From NCBI RefSeq assembly GCF_030812785.1, contig NZ_JAUSTJ010000002.1, forward strand, positions 1,550,001 to 1,614,000: a stretch of DNA of 64,000 nt. Direction: 5' to 3'. This DNA is from Sphingomonas kyeonggiensis (GTDB lineage Bacteria; Pseudomonadota; Alphaproteobacteria; Sphingomonadales; Sphingomonadaceae). The translations under genes were made by a program, and so were the position numbers. The notes below the pieces were generated by a model, which did no database searches, was not told the DNA's origin, and saw only the letters and a program-made list of their open reading frames with translations. Below, one piece after another: positions 61,244 through 64,000 of this stretch. Position 1 is the stretch's first letter. Every line of letters starts with the position of its first letter.

Positions 61244-61720
61244 TCAGTTCACCGTCTCGCCGGGGTCTGTCCCCCAGATATGGCTCTGCTCGACATAGCC
61301 GCCGCGCCCGGCGACGTCGAACCAGCACCAGTTGCTCGCGCAGCGGCTCACCCGGCCGACAACGCCCGGCGCCGCGCGCCAGCTCACCCGGGCGTTGAAC
61401 CGCGGCGCGTCCCGCATCTCGGTCACCGTGCCGATCACCATCGCGGTGCGCACGTCGTCGAGCAGGTTGGCGAGCATCCAGCCCTGGGTACCGTCCGGGT
61501 CCTCGACCTTGCGCCACTCGCCATAGATGTCGATCACCTTGAGCGGCAGCCCGCGGCGCTGGTAGAGCCAGTTCGACGGATAGTTGCGCCCCGGCCCGGT
61601 GCGCATCCGCGCCTTCTCGGCCTTGATCGAGACGAAATAGGGCGTCTTGCGCTGCGCCGATGCGGGAACGGCCAGCCCCAGCGCGACGACGCCGAGCACG
61701 ACCCACTTCCCCAAACGCAT
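61244..61720 (-). CDS. Secreted bacterial SH3-domain protein
   Basis: 158 residues from ATG 61718-61720 with GGGGG upstream. Signal peptide to about VPASAQR. Two SH3b-type units: KAEKARMRTGPGRNYPSNWL with YQRRGLPLKVIDIYGEWRKV and GTQGWMLANLL, then AVIGTVTEMRDAP-type second unit ending YVEQSHIWG. SH3b domains bind peptidoglycan or proteins at the envelope. Divergent from the D-2-hydroxyacid dehydrogenase gene. The function is not predictable beyond envelope binding. Confidence 0.85.
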   Translation of the reverse strand: MRLGKWVVLGVVALGLAVPASAQRKTPYFVSIKAEKARMRTGPGRNYPSNWLYQRRGLPLKVIDIYGEWRKVEDPDGTQGWMLANLLDDVRTAMVIGTVTEMRDAPRFNARVSWRAAPGVVGRVSRCASNWCWFDVAGRGGYVEQSHIWGTDPGETVN

Positions 61721-61819
61721 GCGACCCCCATTCAAACTGTGTCCGAGCCGCATCTACGCGCACCTCGCCCCCGCCATCAACCGTTGACTGGCGCCGTGCC
61801 ACCCGCCAAGCCGCTCTTT

Positions 61820-62818
61820 ATGGCACAAGGCCCGCGCCCTTCCCGCCCCCGGGTGATCGTCACCCGCGCGCTGCCCGAGAGGATCGAGGGGCGCATGTCC
61901 CAGCTGTTCGATGCGGCGACCAATGCCACCGACACCCCGATGACCGCCGAAGCGCTCGCCGCCGCGATGGCCGATTGCGACGTGCTGGTCCCCACCGTCA
62001 CCGACCGGATCGACGCCGCACTGATCGCCGCCGCGCCCGATCGCCTGCGCCTGATCGCCAATTACGGCGCCGGCGTCGGCCATATCGACCTCAAGGCGGC
62101 CCGCGAGCGCGGCATCACCGTCACCAACACGCCCGGCGTGCTGACCGAGGACACCGCCGACATGGCGATGGCGCTGATCCTCGCGGTGCCGCGCCGGCTG
62201 GTCGAGGGCGACGAGCTGGTCCGCGCCGGCGGCTGGACCGGCTGGGCGCCCACCTCGATGCGCGGCCACCGGATCGGCGGCAGGAAGCTCGGCATCCTCG
62301 GCATGGGCCGGATCGGCCAGGCGGTGGCGATGCGCGCCCGCGCCTTCGGCCTGCAGATCCATTACCACAACCGCCACCGCCTGCCTCAGGTGCTCGAGGC
62401 CCAGTTGGGCGCCACCTGGCACAGCGAGCTCGATTCGATGCTCGAGGCGGCGGACATCCTGACCATCCACACCCCGCACACCGGCTCCACCGGCGGACTG
62501 ATCGATGCGCGCCGGCTCGACCTGCTCGGCCCCAAGGGCTGGCTGATCAACACCGCCCGCGGCGAGATCGTCGACAATGACGCGATGATCGCAGCGCTGT
62601 CGGAGCGGCGCATCGCCGGCGCCGGGCTCGACGTCTATGTGAACGAGCCCGCGGTCGCTCCCCGCCTGCTCGGCCTCGAAAACGTGGTGCTCCTCCCGCA
62701 CCTCGGATCGGCGACGTTCGAGGGTCGCGAGGACATGGGCGTCAAGGTAATCGCCAATATCCGCGCCTGGTCCGACGGCCACCGCCCGCCCGATCAGGTG
62801 CTCGACGGCTGGCTGTAG
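61820..62818 (+). CDS. D-isomer-specific 2-hydroxyacid dehydrogenase (glyoxylate/hydroxypyruvate reductase-like)
   Basis: 332 residues from ATG 61820; the longer frame upstream overlaps the opposite-strand SH3 gene and is a shadow. NAD(P) motif KLGILGMGRIGQAVAMRARA. Catalytic Arg in INTARGEIVDNDAMI, Glu in DVYVNEPAV, and His in VVLLPHLGSAT. The GAGVGHIDLKAARERGITVT segment is typical of the glyoxylate/gluconate reductase group. Reduces 2-keto acids to D-2-hydroxy acids. Glyoxylate use would fit the nearby malate synthase G, but no direct link is seen. Confidence 0.9.
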   Translation: MAQGPRPSRPRVIVTRALPERIEGRMSQLFDAATNATDTPMTAEALAAAMADCDVLVPTVTDRIDAALIAAAPDRLRLIANYGAGVGHIDLKAARERGITVTNTPGVLTEDTADMAMALILAVPRRLVEGDELVRAGGWTGWAPTSMRGHRIGGRKLGILGMGRIGQAVAMRARAFGLQIHYHNRHRLPQVLEAQLGATWHSELDSMLEAADILTIHTPHTGSTGGLIDARRLDLLGPKGWLINTARGEIVDNDAMIAALSERRIAGAGLDVYVNEPAVAPRLLGLENVVLLPHLGSATFEGREDMGVKVIANIRAWSDGHRPPDQVLDGWL

Positions 62819-62975
62819 TTATCTGATAAATACTTGCGATTACTTAGCCGATAACTCCGATACGGAGCTTCTTCCGGCGCATTAACCAGAGTCCGCAAGC
62901 GGTCGGTAAATGTAATTCTGCGTAATTCTACTTACGCGAAGCTGCCTGTCCGGGCGGCGCGTCGGGGGACATCCG
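62819..62975. other. PilZ 5' region
   Basis: 157 bp without a gene. It contains CTCCG-ATA-CGGAG (62855-62867), and a tandem GTAATTCT-type repeat near 62911-62931. The repeat lies just upstream of the PilZ gene and may be part of its promoter. Confidence 0.4.
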
Positions 62976-63407
62976 ATGATACCGAGAGAATCGCGGCGGG
63001 AGGTCGTCATTCCCGCCCAGATGCGTAGCAAGGGAGGATGGAGTGACGTTACCATCCGCAACATCTCGCCCCACGGCATGATGCTGCTGGCGCCGTTCCC
63101 GCCCAGGCCGGGAACCTTTGTCGAGGTCCGCCGGGCCTCGCTGGCGCTGGTCGGCAAGGTCGTCTGGGTGAAGGGCAAGGCGCTCGGCATCAAGCTGATC
63201 GAACGGCTCAACTTCAACGCCCTGCTCCGGGCCGCGAACGAAGGGCCGGCGGTAACCCAGAACCGGACCGCCGCCAATGATGCAACGGTCCCGCCGGCCG
63301 GCACCAGCCCCGGCATCTTCCAGAGCTGGCTGCGCGCCGGCCTCAATCGCCTCCGCGGCCCGTCGCGCCGCGCTTCCGCACCGGCGGATCTGACCGAAGT
63401 CTCCTGA
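62976..63407 (+). CDS. PilZ-domain c-di-GMP-binding protein
   Basis: 143 residues. The PilZ motifs are visible: RESRREVVIPAQ (RxxxR) at the N-terminus and TIRNISPHGMML (D/NxSxxG). The beta-barrel continues through VRRASLALVGKVVWV and GIKLIERL. The C-terminal ~55 residues are a low-complexity tail. PilZ domains bind cyclic di-GMP and act in motility, polysaccharide or adhesion control. The output partner is unknown; the autotransporter or pilin genes elsewhere could be downstream targets, but this is a guess. Confidence 0.88.
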   Translation: MIPRESRREVVIPAQMRSKGGWSDVTIRNISPHGMMLLAPFPPRPGTFVEVRRASLALVGKVVWVKGKALGIKLIERLNFNALLRAANEGPAVTQNRTAANDATVPPAGTSPGIFQSWLRAGLNRLRGPSRRASAPADLTEVS

Positions 63408-63446
63408 CGACCCCCGAGATGCGGCCGAAGCCGCGCCGGAAACCCC

Positions 63447-64000
63447 TCAGTCGCCCGTCAGGATACGGTCCACCAGCTGCTTCACCGTCGGAACGAAGCC
63501 GTTCGAATAGAACGGGTCCCGCTTGAAGTTGTAGGCGGCATGCCCCGCGAACATCAGATTGTGGTCGGTCGGGCCGCCATGCGCGATGTCCTGCAGCGTC
63601 TTCTGGATGCAGAAGCTGCGCGGATCGGCCAGCCGGCCGGTCGAGTTGGTCTCGGTATCCGCCCAGGACGAGAAGGCGCACTGGCTGAGGCAGCCCATGC
63701 AGTCCTTCTGGTCGGTGCGGATGATCTGCTGCTCCTCCGACGTCACGAACACCAACGTGTTGTCCGGGGTCTTGAGCGCCGAGGTGAAGCCCTCGCCGAA
63801 CCACTGGCGCGCACGCAGCAGGTCGTTGCGGGTCACCCAGAAATTCTTGCCCTTCACGCCCACGTCGAGCTGGAAGGTATGGTCGCCCGCCTCTTCCGTC
63901 GAATAGGGGATCTGGCGCTCGCTGCGCGCTTCCAGGCTGCGCAGGAACGGGTTGCGCACCGCCGAGGAGTAGAAGCCGGTCGGCGAGAAGCGGTGCAGCA
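63447..64000 (-). CDS. Nitronate monooxygenase-like flavoprotein (partial, 5' end outside window)
   Basis: The frame is open to the right edge, so only the last ~184 residues are seen. The visible part includes LHRFSPTGFYSSAVRNPFLR, VTRNDLLRARQWFGEG, DCMGCLSQCAFSSWADTE and ADPRSFCIQKTLQDIAHGG, then the closing FAGHAAYNFKRDPFYSNG. I recognise this as the C-terminus of NAD(P)H-dependent flavin oxidoreductases annotated as nitronate monooxygenases in sphingomonads. Cys residues in CMGCLSQC may bind a metal or be redox-active. The TIM-barrel with FMN site lies beyond the edge. Confidence 0.78.
   Translation of the reverse strand, partial: LHRFSPTGFYSSAVRNPFLRSLEARSERQIPYSTEEAGDHTFQLDVGVKGKNFWVTRNDLLRARQWFGEGFTSALKTPDNTLVFVTSEEQQIIRTDQKDCMGCLSQCAFSSWADTETNSTGRLADPRSFCIQKTLQDIAHGGPTDHNLMFAGHAAYNFKRDPFYSNGFVPTVKQLVDRILTGD

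Noticed and set aside
61034..61819. N-terminal extension of the D-2-hydroxyacid dehydrogenase to 594 aa
   Set aside because: It is the antisense of the SH3 and LprI genes; family length and the dehydrogenase N-terminus fit ATG 61820.

Overview
The window reads as about 64 kb of chromosome from a GC-rich alphaproteobacterium, most likely Sphingomonas or a close relative. This rests on gene content and style: sphingomonad-type TonB receptor, DUF6356 protein, SigF-NrsF with bufferins, coniferyl aldehyde dehydrogenase, many paired GC-rich palindromes, and frequent TTG or GTG starts with 4-bp gene overlaps. No rRNA, tRNA or CRISPR array was found.

Layout. (1) 1-3.1 kb is accessory DNA. It holds the 3' end of an RHS polymorphic toxin whose C-terminal domain has a caspase-like His...Cys pattern, an AT-rich membrane-anchored candidate immunity gene, a frameshifted virB11 remnant and a P4-type integrase. 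(2) 3.6-11.5 kb has a giant autotransporter, an AraC regulator, a GntR/FCD remnant and a secreted GH51 arabinofuranosidase with a candidate promoter and upstream palindrome. (3) 11.9-16.1 kb is a copper-bufferin locus: bufA1-doxX diverges from sigF-nrsF, which is followed by bufA2-bufB-bufC. Three sites match GTAAC(C/G)-N16-CGAA exactly, so the locus looks like one SigF regulon. (4) 16.5-26.6 kb has a TonB receptor, a YbaK deacylase, an MHS-type MFS transporter under a LacI-type operator, a DUF6356 protein, an FAD/NAD(P) protein, and a two-gene operon encoding a MACPF perforin-like protein and an unknown partner.

(5) 26.8-31.3 kb is tyrosine/homogentisate catabolism: hpd, a DAACS symporter, hmgA and a Rieske protein. 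hpd and hmgA carry nearly identical palindromic operators. (6) 31.5-43.9 kb is leucine/branched-chain catabolism: isovaleryl-CoA dehydrogenase, both methylcrotonyl-CoA carboxylase subunits, a MaoC hydratase and an amine oxidase. SGNH hydrolase, M13 peptidase and small genes are interleaved. Between the two carboxylase genes lies a 493-bp element with inverted repeats and a DUF559 endonuclease gene; an ORF-less relative lies right after hmgA. (7) 44-54.7 kb has a Baeyer-Villiger-type monooxygenase behind a perfect palindrome, tamB-tamA, malate synthase G and a MarR regulator. (8) 54.8-64 kb has a candidate small RNA, coniferyl aldehyde dehydrogenase, a SIMPL protein, prepilin peptidase, thiolase, LprI-like, SH3, D-2-hydroxyacid dehydrogenase and PilZ proteins, and a nitronate monooxygenase cut by the right edge.

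The most notable items are the DUF559/inverted-repeat element and its ORF-less copy, the RHS toxin-immunity pair, the MACPF operon, the two-bufferin SigF regulon, the shared hpd/hmgA operator, and the orphan sRNA candidate. Functions are family assignments made by eye from motifs; no database search was run.
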